This document shows, piece after piece, positions 6,704-6,733 of a stretch of 6,733 nt of DNA. Within the stretch, counting starts at the first letter, position 1. Every line of letters begins with the position of its first letter. The stretch covers positions 1 to 6,733 of the forward strand of contig DVOV01000228.1 in NCBI GenBank assembly GCA_018713375.1, read 5' to 3'. The stretch is from Candidatus Scatomorpha stercorigallinarum (lineage in GTDB: Bacteria; Bacillota_A; Clostridia; Oscillospirales; Oscillospiraceae). The notes below the pieces were generated by a model. That model searched no databases, was not told where the DNA came from, and worked only from the letters and a program-made list of their open reading frames with translations. Both the position numbers and the translations under genes were made by a program.

Positions 6704-6733
6704 GCCGATAACAGCGCGGGCCCGGACAGCCTG
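6704..6733 (+). other. Downstream tail, no terminator visible
   Basis: Only 30 nt follow the last stop codon. They hold a short G+C palindrome (CGGGCCCG) but no T run, ribosome binding site or start codon. The transcription unit may continue beyond the window. Confidence 0.5.

Noticed and set aside
6716..6733. G+C palindrome after the last gene as a terminator
   Set aside because: The stem is short and no T run is visible before the window ends.

Overview
The window holds a short AT-rich upstream region and three complete, tightly spaced genes on the + strand, which look like one transcription unit. Position 1-228 is non-coding and only about 30 % G+C by hand count. It carries a good sigma-70/sigma-A type promoter (TTGACA, 17 bp, TAATAT). 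From 229 on the sequence is coding and strongly G+C-rich. Each gene has a near-perfect AGGAGG-like ribosome binding site, and the gaps between genes are 18 and 13 nt.

The organism is most likely an anaerobic bacterium with a G+C-rich genome, for instance a high-GC clostridial (Oscillospiraceae-like) or Synergistota-type fermenter. The grounds are a single-chain pyruvate:ferredoxin oxidoreductase, strong Shine-Dalgarno sites, AT-rich intergenic DNA, and a codon habit that uses ATA and AGG freely while TTA, CTA and TCA are absent from all three genes. This placement is inference; no taxonomic marker is present.

Gene 1 (229-3732) is nifJ, a full-length pyruvate:ferredoxin (flavodoxin) oxidoreductase with every expected cofactor motif. 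Gene 2 (3751-4875) is an aconitase-superfamily, LeuC-like protein. It keeps the three Fe-S ligand cysteines but has lost the Asp-Ser-His catalytic motif and the usual Asn-Arg-Asn-Phe loop, where a new Cys-x-x-Cys has appeared. It also has no swivel domain. Gene 3 (4889-6703) is a catalytically intact hydro-lyase of the isopropylmalate/homoaconitate dehydratase type, in which the small (LeuD-like, swivel) subunit is fused in front of the large (LeuC-like) subunit. That order is the reverse of AcnA and the fungal Leu1 fusion.

Together the genes suggest a catabolic or anaplerotic module. A hydroxy-di/tricarboxylate would be dehydrated or isomerised by gene 3, perhaps assisted by gene 2, and pyruvate or another 2-oxoacid would be oxidised to acyl-CoA, CO2 and reduced ferredoxin by gene 1. 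The substrate cannot be read from the sequence. The most unusual element is gene 2, an apparent pseudo-hydro-lyase kept next to an active, domain-permuted relative. No RNA genes, mobile elements or CRISPR arrays were seen.
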